From an uncultured Clostridia bacterium (GTDB taxonomy: Bacteria; Bacillota; Clostridia; Oscillospirales; Ruminococcaceae): a stretch of DNA of 64,000 nucleotides. Location of the stretch: assembly GCA_947631115.1 (NCBI GenBank), contig CANRKB010000002.1:1-64000 (forward strand), written 5' to 3'. Shown here piece after piece: positions 14,842 through 22,780 of this stretch. Each line of letters begins with the position of its first letter. Position 1 is the first letter of the stretch. Below the pieces are notes generated by a model, which worked only from the letters and a program-made list of their open reading frames with translations, was not told where the DNA came from and ran no database searches. The translations under genes were made by a program, and so were the position numbers.

Positions 14842-15726
14842 TTAGATTACCGCCTTGACCGCCTCCAAAAACCGCTCAACGGTGGGCGATGGCTCGTTTG
14901 AATACAATACCCCGAACGGTATTTTGTACTCCCAGTCCACGGGGATAACTTTTAACATAGGGTGAACGCAGTTCCAACTTTTGATGACCAGAAGCACGTT
15001 CTTTTCCTGCTCGCAGCGGTTAAAAATGCTCATATCGTAAAAGTCAAAATCGGTGATTTTTATCTGCTTGTGTTCGGTCAATTCATCTCTCACTTTGTCA
15101 ACATAACTGCTCCACCCCCTGTGCATTAAAAGCAGTTCCTCGCCGTACAAGTCGCTTATCGACAGCTTTTCTTTTTTCGCTAGCGGGTGATAGATCGAAA
15201 CTGCGCAACAAAGCGGTTCTCGCGTTATCTCGAACCCTGCGCACCCGCGCACTTCAAGCAAAGTGTCGTCAAACAGCCCCGTCACCACGTCGATGTTCTG
15301 TCCGAGATTTTTCAGTATCTCCCGCGCGTTTTCTGGGGTATTTTCAAACGGCACAAGCTGAAAACTGATGTCAGAACAGTGCTCGTGAATTTTCGACCAC
15401 AAGTCGGTAAGTATCTGCGCGGGCGTCATGGGCGAAGTGCCTATGCGGATAACGGCACTTTTTTCGTTCCCCGCGCGCCTTGCGCGGCGCACGGCTTCCT
15501 CGCTGTATGACACGATATATTTCGCGTCGGTGTAGAGCGATTCGCCCGCCTTCGTGAGTTTCAAGCCCCTGTGTGTGCGCTCGAAAAGCGAAACGCCGAC
15601 TTCGTTTTCGAGCAAATTTATCTGCTTTATGACGGCGGTGGAAGTGATGAAAAGCTCCTCCGCAGCCTTGTTGAAACTGCCCGCCTCGACAATTGCGATA
15701 AAAGTTTCAAGGTGTATATTGTTCAT
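14842..15726 (-). CDS. LysR-family transcriptional regulator
   Basis: A 294-residue regulator. Residues 3-62 form the winged HTH ('LETFIAIVEAGSFNKAAEELF', 'LENEVGVSLFERTHRGLKLTKAG'), and residues about 90-290 the periplasmic-binding-protein-like effector domain. It lies between operons B and C and beside operator site B, so it is the natural candidate to bind sites A, B and C. Its own promoter (15748-15776) is a standard SigA type, unlike the three target promoters. The inducer is unknown. Confidence 0.95.
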   Translation of the reverse strand: MNNIHLETFIAIVEAGSFNKAAEELFITSTAVIKQINLLENEVGVSLFERTHRGLKLTKAGESLYTDAKYIVSYSEEAVRRARRAGNEKSAVIRIGTSPMTPAQILTDLWSKIHEHCSDISFQLVPFENTPENAREILKNLGQNIDVVTGLFDDTLLEVRGCAGFEITREPLCCAVSIYHPLAKKEKLSISDLYGEELLLMHRGWSSYVDKVRDELTEHKQIKITDFDFYDMSIFNRCEQEKNVLLVIKSWNCVHPMLKVIPVDWEYKIPFGVLYSNEPSPTVERFLEAVKAVI

Positions 15727-15747
15727 GGCATTGCCCCCTTTTTTGAT

Positions 15748-15776
15748 ATTATAGCATAAAAAGGGGGATTTTGCAA
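15748..15776 (-). promoter_or_regulatory. SigA promoter of lysR
   Basis: Minus-strand TTGCAA (15776-15771), 17-bp spacer, TATAAT (15753-15748). The -10 is enclosed by an inverted repeat of CCCCCTTTTT and AAAAAAGGGGG, the latter also acting as the G-rich ribosome site before the ATG at 15726. The inverted repeat could mask the ribosome site. Confidence 0.75.
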
Positions 15777-15818
15777 TACAGATTTTCGGTTCTGTCTATA
15801 TTTCAATCAGTTGTCATT

Positions 15819-16226
15819 TTAACGCCGTCTGAAATCAACATCCACAATAATTTCACCGCGCTGATGATCGCTGCCGTCTATCGCAAAAGTTCTTAATGCG
15901 TCTTTGAAGTCGTCGGCAAAATCTTCTTCGCCTGTAAACCCTTTTTCATACTTTGAAATTGACCATTTAATCAAATTTGAATTGGGATCAGGATCGGAAT
16001 ATTCCATAATTACAACATACTCATTTCCTTTCCATTCAAATAAAAACGCGTGGTCATTAAAATCATCCCGCCCGAGATTTCCCAAATGCCAAAGACACAT
16101 GTCTTTTTCCGTGTCAATGGTTCTGCAACGCGGACACGCAACGTTGCCTAAAATGGGGTTCTTAATTTGACGGTTCTTAAAGTCAATTCTTTGCCCGGTT
16201 GTTAATCTCTCGTTTACAAATGCCAT
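15819..16226 (-). CDS. Hypothetical protein with CPRC motif
   Basis: A 135-residue soluble protein, not recognised. It begins MAFVNERLTTGQRIDF, contains one CPRC pair near residue 33 that could bind zinc or form a disulfide, and a C-terminal half rich in Asp, Glu, Phe and Tyr. It has its own promoter (TTGCAG-17-TATAAT, 16299-16271) and lies alone between lysR and operon C. Confidence 0.75.
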   Translation of the reverse strand: MAFVNERLTTGQRIDFKNRQIKNPILGNVACPRCRTIDTEKDMCLWHLGNLGRDDFNDHAFLFEWKGNEYVVIMEYSDPDPNSNLIKWSISKYEKGFTGEEDFADDFKDALRTFAIDGSDHQRGEIIVDVDFRRR

Positions 16227-16270
16227 AGTCTGAACCTCGTAATAATAAAAGTATTAAGTGTATCTATGCT

Positions 16271-16299
16271 ATTATAACATATTTTGGGGGATTCTGCAA
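16271..16299 (-). promoter_or_regulatory. SigA promoter of the CPRC-motif protein gene
   Basis: Minus-strand TTGCAG (16299-16294), 17-bp spacer, TATAAT (16276-16271). The spacer shares an AATCCCCC block with the lysR promoter spacer. Confidence 0.75.
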
Positions 16300-16332
16300 T
16301 AAAAAACGCAAACAGATTATCTGTCCGCCGTT
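16298..16332 (-). terminator. Terminator of operon C
   Basis: A 12-pair stem with one bulge (16332-16320 against 16316-16305) followed on the minus strand by GTTTTTTATT. It lies 10 bp after the DUF1893 stop codon. Confidence 0.7.
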
Positions 16333-16341
16333 TAAACTATG

Positions 16342-16755
16342 TTATCCCGTCATCCTGCGTTTCAGCGCGGCAAGTCCCTCTTTCGGCTCGGAAATATCCT
16401 TCACGGTTTCCTCCATAGGGCAAATTCCGTCGCCGTTTCGGTTGATGATTTGCTCGGTAAGTTTACCGTATTCGCAGGCAATTTTGTAATTTGCGAAAAT
16501 CTCCGCTCCCGCACGGCTTAAAACCTCGGCGTAAACCTCCTTCACATCGAGAAGTACATACAAAAACGCTGCTGCCTTTCCGACAATTTTGTCGGCAGCC
16601 GAAAATCCGTTCAGGTTTTCAGCACTGTCAACCTGCTCCACAAGCGGCTTTACACCGCGCTTTGTGCTTGTAATTACTTTCTCGCCCTTGCACAGAACGC
16701 AGGTGTAATTGTTTTCGGAAAGCAAGGTTTTCGCGTTTTCCAAATCAGTTGTCAT
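16342..16755 (-). CDS. DUF1893 family protein
   Basis: A 137-residue soluble protein matching DUF1893: N-terminal 'LLSENNYTCVLCKGEKVITSTKRGVKPLV' and central 'AADKIVGKAAAFLYVLLDVKEVYAEVLS' are the family signature, and 'DGICPMEETV' near residue 108 is conserved. The known structure of a family member has a cytidine-deaminase-like fold, but its activity is not established. The start overlaps the end of the ECF S-component gene by 11 bp. Last gene of operon C. Confidence 0.87.
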   Translation of the reverse strand: MTTDLENAKTLLSENNYTCVLCKGEKVITSTKRGVKPLVEQVDSAENLNGFSAADKIVGKAAAFLYVLLDVKEVYAEVLSRAGAEIFANYKIACEYGKLTEQIINRNGDGICPMEETVKDISEPKEGLAALKRRMTG

Positions 16756-17308
16756 TTTTCTTCAAATTCTCCACACGATAGACGATAAGCGGCAGCAACG
16801 CCCATTGCAAAGCCAATCCGAATAGCCCCGTGCCTATGCTCGTCCAGATTGTCGAAATGTTGACTTGACTTCCGAAAGCGTAAACTCCGAGCAAAATCGC
16901 GCCTGCTCTTACCGCGCGTCCCGCGATCTGCGCTATAACGACCTTAACGATCGTCGGAAGTTTTACATTCCGCAGAAGTCCCGCCGTTAAGCCGTAAATG
17001 CACAACTCAACCATCATAAACGGCAGCATAACGGCGTTCGGCATTCCCGAAAGTGCAAAGCTGCAAAGCGGTCCGAGAAGTCCCGCGATTGCTCCCGCAT
17101 ACGGTCCTGCAAGCAGTCCGACGAGAATTATCGGCAGGTGCATAGGTAAAAACGCCTCGCCGAGTGATGTTCCAAGTCCCGACGCTGCGCCTAAAACGTG
17201 GAAAATCTGCGGAACGGCAACCGCCCCGACAATTGCCGCGAGCGTTGCAATCGTCTGCACTTTCACCGACAAACGTGGTTTTTCAATGGTCTTAATTGCT
17301 GTTGACAT
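16745..17308 (-). CDS. ECF transporter S component
   Basis: A 187-residue membrane protein with about six helices. The segment 'FLPMHLPIILVGLLAGPYAGAIAGLLGPL' (residues about 53-80) is the signature of substrate-binding S components of energy-coupling-factor vitamin transporters. AAAGGAGG lies 6 bases before the ATG. The ECF ATPases and T component are not in the window and would be supplied by a shared module elsewhere. The vitamin or cofactor is unknown; co-regulation with flavodoxins makes a flavin or nicotinamide precursor possible (inference). Confidence 0.85.
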   Translation of the reverse strand: MSTAIKTIEKPRLSVKVQTIATLAAIVGAVAVPQIFHVLGAASGLGTSLGEAFLPMHLPIILVGLLAGPYAGAIAGLLGPLCSFALSGMPNAVMLPFMMVELCIYGLTAGLLRNVKLPTIVKVVIAQIAGRAVRAGAILLGVYAFGSQVNISTIWTSIGTGLFGLALQWALLPLIVYRVENLKKNDN

Positions 17309-17320
17309 AATTTTCCTCCT

Positions 17321-18526
17321 TTAGTCAATACTTATCAGTTTATACTCGCGATTTCCAAGCCCTATATCCTCGGCGTGTTCGAGGGTGTGCAGACCCTGCT
17401 GACGCTGAACGCGGTTTTGCAGAGATTCGCTACCCTCCGCCGCGAAACAGAGGTCAATCGCCGCCTGGTCTATCGCCACGGGATCTGTTGACGCTAAAAT
17501 TCCTATGTCGTGAATATCGGGCTCGGCAGGATTTCCGTCACAGTCGCAGTCTATCGAGATGTTGTTTAAAACGCTGACGTAAACGATTTTCTTGCCCTTG
17601 CCGAGAAAATCGGAAACCGCTTTTCCCGCTTCAGCCATCGACTCGGTAAACGCGATTTGGTCGCCGCCCCACGGACTTGTATGGCTTTGACCGCCCGTGT
17701 GGATAAGGCATTTGCCCTCTTTCGAGCCAAGTCCTATTGAGATGTTCTTGATCGCCCCGCCGAAGCCCGCCATCGCGTGTCCCTTGAAGTGCGACAGCAC
17801 GATATACGAGTCGTAGTTTACAAAATGCGAGCCGACATAATCCGTTTTAAGGTGACTTCCGCCGTCAACCTGAATTTGCACGGAGCCTTCTTCGTCAAGA
17901 ATGTCGACGTTCGCTATGTCGGTGAAGCCGTGGTCTTTCGCAACCTGTTTGTGCATCGCAGTTTCACTGCGAGAGCCGCCGTAAGCGGTGTTGCATTCGA
18001 CGATAGTTCCGTTCACCGACTGCACCAAGTCCTTGATAAGCTCGGGGCGAAGGTAGTTGGAAGCGGGCGGCTCGCCAGTGGACAGCTTTATTGCGACTTT
18101 TCCCGTGGGCGACCAGCCAAGCGCATTGTACACAGCCATCATGCCTTCGGGGGAGATGTCGGAGGTGAAGTACACGGTGGATTTTCCGTCGGTTATTTCC
18201 TGAACAGTTGAGGAACTGCTTGAAGATGAACTTGACGAACTTTGCGAAGAAGAACTGCTTGATAAATTTACCGAGGACGAACTTGAAGAACTGTCCGTGC
18301 TGTCAGTTGACGAACTTTCCGAATTGTCTGATGAACTGTCTATGGTGTCTGTTGTTGAATTATCCGATGATGACGAAGCATTTGAAACGCTTGACGAACT
18401 CTCCGATGAAACATCATCATCGGGCGGGAAAACCAAGGGCGCGTCGCTGCCGGTATTCGACGAGTTGCACGCCGAAAGTCCCAAAGCGATAATCACGCTT
18501 AGAAAGCCAATTGATAATTTTTTCAT
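17321..18526 (-). CDS. DUF362-domain lipoprotein
   Basis: Residues 1-20 form a lipoprotein signal (IALGLSAC), then a Ser/Asp-rich linker to about residue 112. Residues 115-390 are a DUF362 domain: 'VAIKLSTGEPPASNYLRPELIKDLV', 'AYGGSR', 'VLSHFKGHAMAGFGGAIKNISIGLGSKEGK' and 'DIGILASTDPVAIDQAAIDL'. Usual DUF362 proteins are cytoplasmic and often carry ferredoxin-type clusters; this one is exported and has no CxxCxxC motif, though it has scattered Cys (DCDCDG). AGGAGG sits 4 bases before the ATG. Second gene of operon C; molecular function unknown. Confidence 0.87.
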   Translation of the reverse strand: MKKLSIGFLSVIIALGLSACNSSNTGSDAPLVFPPDDDVSSESSSSVSNASSSSDNSTTDTIDSSSDNSESSSTDSTDSSSSSSSVNLSSSSSSQSSSSSSSSSSSTVQEITDGKSTVYFTSDISPEGMMAVYNALGWSPTGKVAIKLSTGEPPASNYLRPELIKDLVQSVNGTIVECNTAYGGSRSETAMHKQVAKDHGFTDIANVDILDEEGSVQIQVDGGSHLKTDYVGSHFVNYDSYIVLSHFKGHAMAGFGGAIKNISIGLGSKEGKCLIHTGGQSHTSPWGGDQIAFTESMAEAGKAVSDFLGKGKKIVYVSVLNNISIDCDCDGNPAEPDIHDIGILASTDPVAIDQAAIDLCFAAEGSESLQNRVQRQQGLHTLEHAEDIGLGNREYKLISID

Positions 18527-18535
18527 ACGAACCTC

Positions 18536-19450
18536 CTATAAAATCAAGTTGACAAGCAAGCCTGTCGCAAGTGAAAACACCATCACGAAAGCTATGTAAA
18601 TGATAAACCGTTTCACGCCGAGGACGATTTTCAGCGCGCCTAAATTCGTGATTTTCGTCGCGGGACCCGTTATCATAAACGCCGACGCGCTGCCCATACT
18701 CATGCCCATTGACAGCCATTCCCGGATTAGCGGGATCGTTCCGCCGCCGCAGGCATAGAGCGGCACGCCGATTGTCGCCGCCATAAGTACGCCGAAACCC
18801 TCGTTTGCTTCGCCAAATAAAGCGGCGAATTTGTCTGCGGGAACATACCGCTGAAACAGCGCGGACAGCAGCACTCCTACAAGAAACCACAATCCCGTTG
18901 CCTTGATGTTGCGTCCGAGGTTGAACAGAAACCGCAAAAACAGGTTCGGGTGCGTGTCGTGACTTGCCCTCGGTTCAAAACCTTTGAAGTCGAAAAACGG
19001 CTTGTCCTTGTAAACAAGATGAACGACAATTCCTGCGACGATCCCGCACAACGCACAAGATACAATGCGGATTACGAGTGCCGTTACTCCCAAAGCGGAA
19101 GAATACATGATAAGTTGAGGGTTGAGCAAAACGCTCGACATCATAAACGCCGCAAGCCAATCGTGGCGCATACCGTGCTTTGAAAATGAGGCGGCTATCG
19201 GTATCGTTCCGTACATACAAAGCGGGGAAGCGATGCCGAGTAAGCTTGCGGGAACAACTCCCCACAACCCCCATTTTTTATCGCGGATACTCTCAAAAGC
19301 CTTGTGAATACTGTCCTTTGCGAACACCGAAACAAGCGAGCCTATGACCATTCCCAGCGCCCAGTAGCCGACAATCTGCCGCAGCTGAACAGTAAAATAA
19401 TACCACACATAGACAAATTCGCGCTGTATAATTTCAAATATTTCGGTCAC
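18536..19450 (-). CDS. ArsP/DUF318-family permease
   Basis: A 304-residue membrane protein with about eight helices arranged as two homologous halves. The duplicated motifs 'GIASPLCMYGTIPIA' (about residues 71-85) and 'IGVPLYACGGGTIPLI' (about 227-242), each with a conserved Cys in a re-entrant loop, identify the predicted permease family that includes the organoarsenical exporter ArsP. First gene of operon C behind LysR-type site C. The natural substrate here is unknown; arsenicals are only one possibility. Confidence 0.9.
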   Translation of the reverse strand: MTEIFEIIQREFVYVWYYFTVQLRQIVGYWALGMVIGSLVSVFAKDSIHKAFESIRDKKWGLWGVVPASLLGIASPLCMYGTIPIAASFSKHGMRHDWLAAFMMSSVLLNPQLIMYSSALGVTALVIRIVSCALCGIVAGIVVHLVYKDKPFFDFKGFEPRASHDTHPNLFLRFLFNLGRNIKATGLWFLVGVLLSALFQRYVPADKFAALFGEANEGFGVLMAATIGVPLYACGGGTIPLIREWLSMGMSMGSASAFMITGPATKITNLGALKIVLGVKRFIIYIAFVMVFSLATGLLVNLIL

Positions 19451-19480
19451 AAAATCACCTCCGCCGGTGCTTTTATCTAT

Positions 19481-19548
19481 ATTATAATTAAAAATCCTAT
19501 TTTTGAGAAGTTCCTTTTGGTTTATCAGTTGTAACTTTTGGTTACAAC
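19481..19548 (-). promoter_or_regulatory. LysR-type operator/promoter, site C
   Basis: Minus-strand TATAAT (19486-19481), 18 bp, GGAACTTCTC (19514-19505), 13 bp, then dyad GTTGTAAC-N5-GTTACAAC (19548-19528). The dyad and the following CTGATAAACCAAAAG are nearly identical to site B. It precedes the permease/DUF362/ECF/DUF1893 operon. Confidence 0.85.
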
Positions 19549-19626
19549 CGATACATTATTACATTTGGCGAAGTCCTAAGTTTGTTCGGCAAGTGCTGTC
19601 AGCGTGTTTTTATAGGCAACGTGTCG

Positions 19627-19725
19627 ATTATAGACACGTTCGTAAATTCGATTTATGTGTATGATGATAAGGCAATAATAAACTTTAATTGCAGAGAGGA
19701 TCTAAGACGATTCCTCTCAAATTAA
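19627..19725 (+). pseudogene. C-terminal remnant of a serine recombinase
   Basis: A 32-residue open frame without start, reading IIDTFVNSIYVYDDKAIINFNC and ending at TAA 19723-19725, matches the conserved tail of large serine site-specific recombinases (…FVNkIylyDDKi.i.fN). A parallel remnant lies at 30778-30858. A hairpin with T-run (19713-19754) follows. Confidence 0.65.
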
Positions 19726-19778
19726 GTACTTACGTTTCGGATTTGAGGGGTTTTGCAGAATACAGTGTACAGTAGTTG

Positions 19779-19817
19779 AAATCCGCCCATAGCTTCAAGG
19801 CTGTGGGCGGATTTTTT
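19779..19817. terminator. Intrinsic terminator, convergent
   Basis: AAATCCGCCC…GGGCGGATTTTTT forms a long stem (outer 10 bp perfect, inner arms ATAGC/GCTGT) with TTTTTT on the plus strand and a weaker tail on the minus strand. It lies between the recombinase remnant and the TetR gene. Confidence 0.8.
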
Positions 19818-19859
19818 ATTACTCCGTTATGTCCGCGGATTTTCTGCGCAACCGGCTCG

Positions 19860-20423
19860 TTACTTCTCATTCACCCCGTTGATTCCGTTGCAAATCAGCT
19901 TTGTCGTAAGTTCGATGATTTCGTCCAGCGGGATCTTCTTTTTGTCCGCTGTCCACTGCTTGTAAATCTCAATCGTCGCCTGCGAGACGAACGCCATGAT
20001 TATATTCTGAACGTATGGGTTAACGTTCATGCGCTTGCCGTCCGTGCCCCAGGTTTCCGACATGATTTCGTTGGTGATCCTTCTGCTGATGTAGTGGTAA
20101 CTCCCGCTGCACATCAGCCTTTCGTGAAGCCGTCCCGCGCCCTCGCTCACGAGAAAAAACTCGCGCGTTATCTTGTCCATATCCCGCGGACGCTCAAGAT
20201 TTTTCGTGCGCTCGATAAAGCTTTTCGCCATTTCATTTTGCATTTCAAGTAATAAGTCATCAAGCGAATTGTAGTGCAGATAAAACGTTTTTCGGTTAAT
20301 CCTCGCGCGTTCCGTCAGCTCCTTTATCGTGATTTTTTCGTAGTCCATTTCGCAGATCATCTCTTCAAAAGTCTTGCGGATAGCCTCTCTTGTGCGGATT
20401 ACGCGCAAATCTTCTTTATCCAT
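19860..20423 (-). CDS. TetR-family transcriptional regulator
   Basis: A 188-residue regulator. The N-terminal HTH ('RVIRTREAIRKTFEEMI', 'ITIKELTERARINRKTFYLHYNSLDDLL') is typical TetR, and the C-terminal part resembles the TetR_C_8/DhaS-type ligand domain. ATG 20423 was preferred to 20465 because AGAGGT lies 6 bases ahead. Its target is not obvious: no transporter or enzyme gene lies divergently next to it, only decayed sequence. Confidence 0.92.
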   Translation of the reverse strand: MDKEDLRVIRTREAIRKTFEEMICEMDYEKITIKELTERARINRKTFYLHYNSLDDLLLEMQNEMAKSFIERTKNLERPRDMDKITREFFLVSEGAGRLHERLMCSGSYHYISRRITNEIMSETWGTDGKRMNVNPYVQNIIMAFVSQATIEIYKQWTADKKKIPLDEIIELTTKLICNGINGVNEK

Positions 20424-20528
20424 AGCGTACCTCTTTCTTTTTTGATTTAAATGTAAATTTCTCATTTTATCCCGCTTATACCGGACAGAAAAACTATGCT
20501 CATTAACAGTGATTATCTCCCTCGTTGA

Positions 20529-21275
20529 TTATTCATTCTTTGAAATCAAATTTCCGTGATTATGTTTTATGGCATAGTAAAATTCATCTTCATCGGAAAA
20601 TACAGTCTCTTTGTCCCAGATGATCATTCCCTTTTGCACTTTGTTTTGATATATAAGGACCCAAACCTTGTAATCCCTAAGGAAAGCGCCCTCATTTTGC
20701 CAAAATTTATAGAAATCATATAAGCCGACTTCCCGTGCTGTTTCACCTTGATCATAAATTTTAATTTCTAACTCTAAACCGCCCGTGTATGGAGCCGAAG
20801 TTTTATAATTGTCCATGTAAGAATAGTCAAGTGACGCTGTGATGTTTCGCGGATTAAAGAATCCGTCTTTAATAATTTTGTCAAATTGTGTGTCTGCCTT
20901 CCTATAGTAGTAAGCGTCAAAAACAACCTCACCATAATGTGCTATGATATAAAAAGTCACTCCGTCAAGTTCCAATTGCATACTACTGTCTTGATGAGGA
21001 CCAGCCGGAAGCTGGACAGGGAATGACATATCAAGTATTTTTATTGTGTCGGGATAATTGTCTTTTACATATTTCAACATCGCCCGCTTATCCTCCTGAC
21101 GCTCAAATCTCCACCATGCGGGCGGATCAATGAAAATATCAAACACATTGAATAAAATCAATGCTGCAACAACCGAAAGAGCAATTATTCTCTTTTTCGT
21201 GAAAAAATGCCTACGCTCCTTTTGCGTGTCGGTCCTGTCACTGCTTATTTGCATATCGTTGTTTTCTGTATTCAT
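20529..21275 (-). CDS. Hypothetical single-pass membrane protein
   Basis: A 248-residue protein with a charged cytoplasmic N-terminus (residues 1-28), one membrane helix (about 30-50, IIALSVVAALILFNVFDIFI) and a hydrophilic outer domain of about 195 residues rich in Asp, Tyr and Phe. The outer part has 'QLELDGVTFYIIAHYGEVVFDAYYY', which may form beta-strands. I do not recognise the family. TGGAGA lies 4-5 bases before the ATG. It stands alone, upstream of the TetR gene on the same strand. Confidence 0.72.
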   Translation of the reverse strand: MNTENNDMQISSDRTDTQKERRHFFTKKRIIALSVVAALILFNVFDIFIDPPAWWRFERQEDKRAMLKYVKDNYPDTIKILDMSFPVQLPAGPHQDSSMQLELDGVTFYIIAHYGEVVFDAYYYRKADTQFDKIIKDGFFNPRNITASLDYSYMDNYKTSAPYTGGLELEIKIYDQGETAREVGLYDFYKFWQNEGAFLRDYKVWVLIYQNKVQKGMIIWDKETVFSDEDEFYYAIKHNHGNLISKNE

Positions 21276-21401
21276 ATGTTCTCCATTCTATAAAATTATT
21301 TATTTATATTATACACAATTTACTCCCAAAAGTCAACCCGTGTGTAATAATCCTCATTCTCCAAAAAATGAGGCGTAAACCTCTCTCGTAGGAAAAATGA
21401 T

Positions 21402-21635
21402 GTGGAGTTCGAGCCTGCAAAGAATTATAATAAGAAAAAGATTGAAATAAATTTGCAAACCTGTTCCCGGTGCGGCAGATGCAGAGCAGTTTGTCCTGCA
21501 GGGATTGACATTCCGAATATTTTGCGGTTATACAAAGCTGATTGCGCGATTTATTCATGGCATTTCGCTGCGGAGGATTGTATGGGGTGCTGAGCTTGTT
21601 CGGCGCATTATTTGAAATCTTATAGTAAGTTTTAG
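21402..21635 (+). pseudogene. Remnant of an aldo/keto reductase with C-terminal ferredoxin domain
   Basis: The frame reads 'CSRCGRCRAVCPAGIDIPNILRLYK' and then 'YSWHFAAEDCMGC', a stop (TGA), 'ACSAHYLKS'. This is the C-terminal 4Fe-4S region of Fe-S aldo/keto reductases, where 'CxxCGxCxxxCP' and 'CxxCGAC' are usual. The TGA replaces the expected Gly codon GGA and a later Cys is lost. The reductase domain is absent. Confidence 0.65.
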
Positions 21636-21748
21636 CAATTTTCGAATACAATTCATAAAGTTGCCCGTACCTCTCGAAGTTCTCTTTGAGGGGTATACTA
21701 TTGTTCGGCGGAGTTAAGAAATCGCGTCATTCGCATAAATACCATATC

Positions 21749-21781
21749 TAACGCTTTTGTGAGAGAAAGCGTTATTTTTTT
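21749..21781 (+). terminator. Intrinsic terminator
   Basis: TAACGCTTT and AAAGCGTTA form a stem around GTGAGAG-type loop, followed by TTTTTTT. It follows the Fe-S AKR remnant and insulates the amino-acid transporter operon from upstream reading. Confidence 0.8.
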
Positions 21782-21906
21782 GATAGATTTTAATAGATCA
21801 TAAATATATTTAAATAAGTATCATTTTGTTTAAAATGCAATATTAAATTTACAAAATTTCATAATATTTTGTTTAATACTGAAAAAATTCATAAAATTAA
21901 AAATTT

Positions 21907-21949
21907 TTGCAAGATTAGTACTTGAAATCTTGCAAAATTGTTGTATAAT
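21907..21949 (+). promoter_or_regulatory. Promoter with palindromic operator for the amino-acid ABC operon
   Basis: TTGAAA (21922-21927), 16-bp spacer, TATAAT (21944-21949). A perfect 10-bp inverted repeat, TTGCAAGATT (21907-21916) and AATCTTGCAA (21926-21935) with a 9-bp centre, overlaps the -35 box and spacer, the position of a repressor site. The regulator is not identified. The preceding 120 bp are very AT-rich. Confidence 0.75.
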
Positions 21950-21997
21950 ATAATTAAGTTAAGAGACCTGACAATTGAAATACAAGGAGAGATTTAC

Positions 21998-22723
21998 GTG
22001 ATTAGGCTAGAAGATGTTCATAAGAGTTTCGGAGACCTTGAAGTTTTGAAAGGCGTCAACCTGCACGTCAAAGAGGGCGAAAAGGTCGTTATAATCGGAC
22101 CAAGCGGGTCCGGAAAGAGTACGCTTATCCGCTGTATGAATTACCTTGAAGAACCGACTTCGGGGAAGGTTTACATACATAATCATCTGATGAGCAGAAG
22201 CCGCAGGGCATTTATAAACAAAATCCACTCGTCAATGGTATTTCAGCAGTTCAACCTCTACCCGCATATGACGGTGCTTGACAACCTCACACTAGCGCCC
22301 GTCAAGCTCAAAAAAATCCCGCGTAAGGAAGCCGAGCAAACAGCTATGGGCTATCTAAAGCGCGTTGGGCTTGAAGAAAAAGCGCATGTTTATCCTACTA
22401 CCCTTTCGGGCGGTCAGCAGCAACGTATAGCTATTGCGAGGGCGCTTACAATGCAGAACAGAATTATATTCTTTGATGAACCTACGTCAGCGCTTGATCC
22501 CGAAATGGTGCAGGAAGTTCTTGACGTTATGATTGAACTTTCGCACGAAAAGAACTTTACAATGGTTGTTGTAACGCATGAAATGGGGTTTGCAAGAGAG
22601 GTTGCGGACAGGGTTGTTTTTGTTGACGGCGGGAATATCCTTGAAGAGGGAACGCCCGAACATTTCTTCACAAACCCACAGAATGAACGCACAAAAGCGT
22701 TTTTAAGCAAGATAATAAGGTAA
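21998..22723 (+). CDS. Polar amino acid ABC transporter ATP-binding protein (GlnQ/GluA-like)
   Basis: A 241-residue ATPase, the usual length of GlnQ. Walker [11 protein letters not shown]-loop '[16 protein letters not shown]', signature LSGGQQQR, Walker [15 protein letters not shown] and H-loop '[10 protein letters not shown]' are intact. I chose GTG 21998, with AAGGAGA 8 bases ahead, because the TTG at 21938 lies inside the promoter. First gene of a six-gene operon. Order ATPase-binding protein-two permeases equals that of gluABCD. Confidence 0.95.
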   Translation: MIRLEDVHKSFGDLEVLKGVNLHVKEGEKVVIIGPSGSGKSTLIRCMNYLEEPTSGKVYIHNHLMSRSRRAFINKIHSSMVFQQFNLYPHMTVLDNLTLAPVKLKKIPRKEAEQTAMGYLKRVGLEEKAHVYPTTLSGGQQQRIAIARALTMQNRIIFFDEPTSALDPEMVQEVLDVMIELSHEKNFTMVVVTHEMGFAREVADRVVFVDGGNILEEGTPEHFFTNPQNERTKAFLSKIIR

Positions 22724-22780
22724 AATAACGTCAATTGACGTTAATATAAAACAAAAGAACATTAGAAAGGAAGTTTTATT

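Noticed and set aside
21304-21651. A 115-codon minus-strand frame over the Fe-S AKR remnant
   Set aside because: The plus strand shows CxxCxxC and related motifs; the minus frame has no recognisable features.
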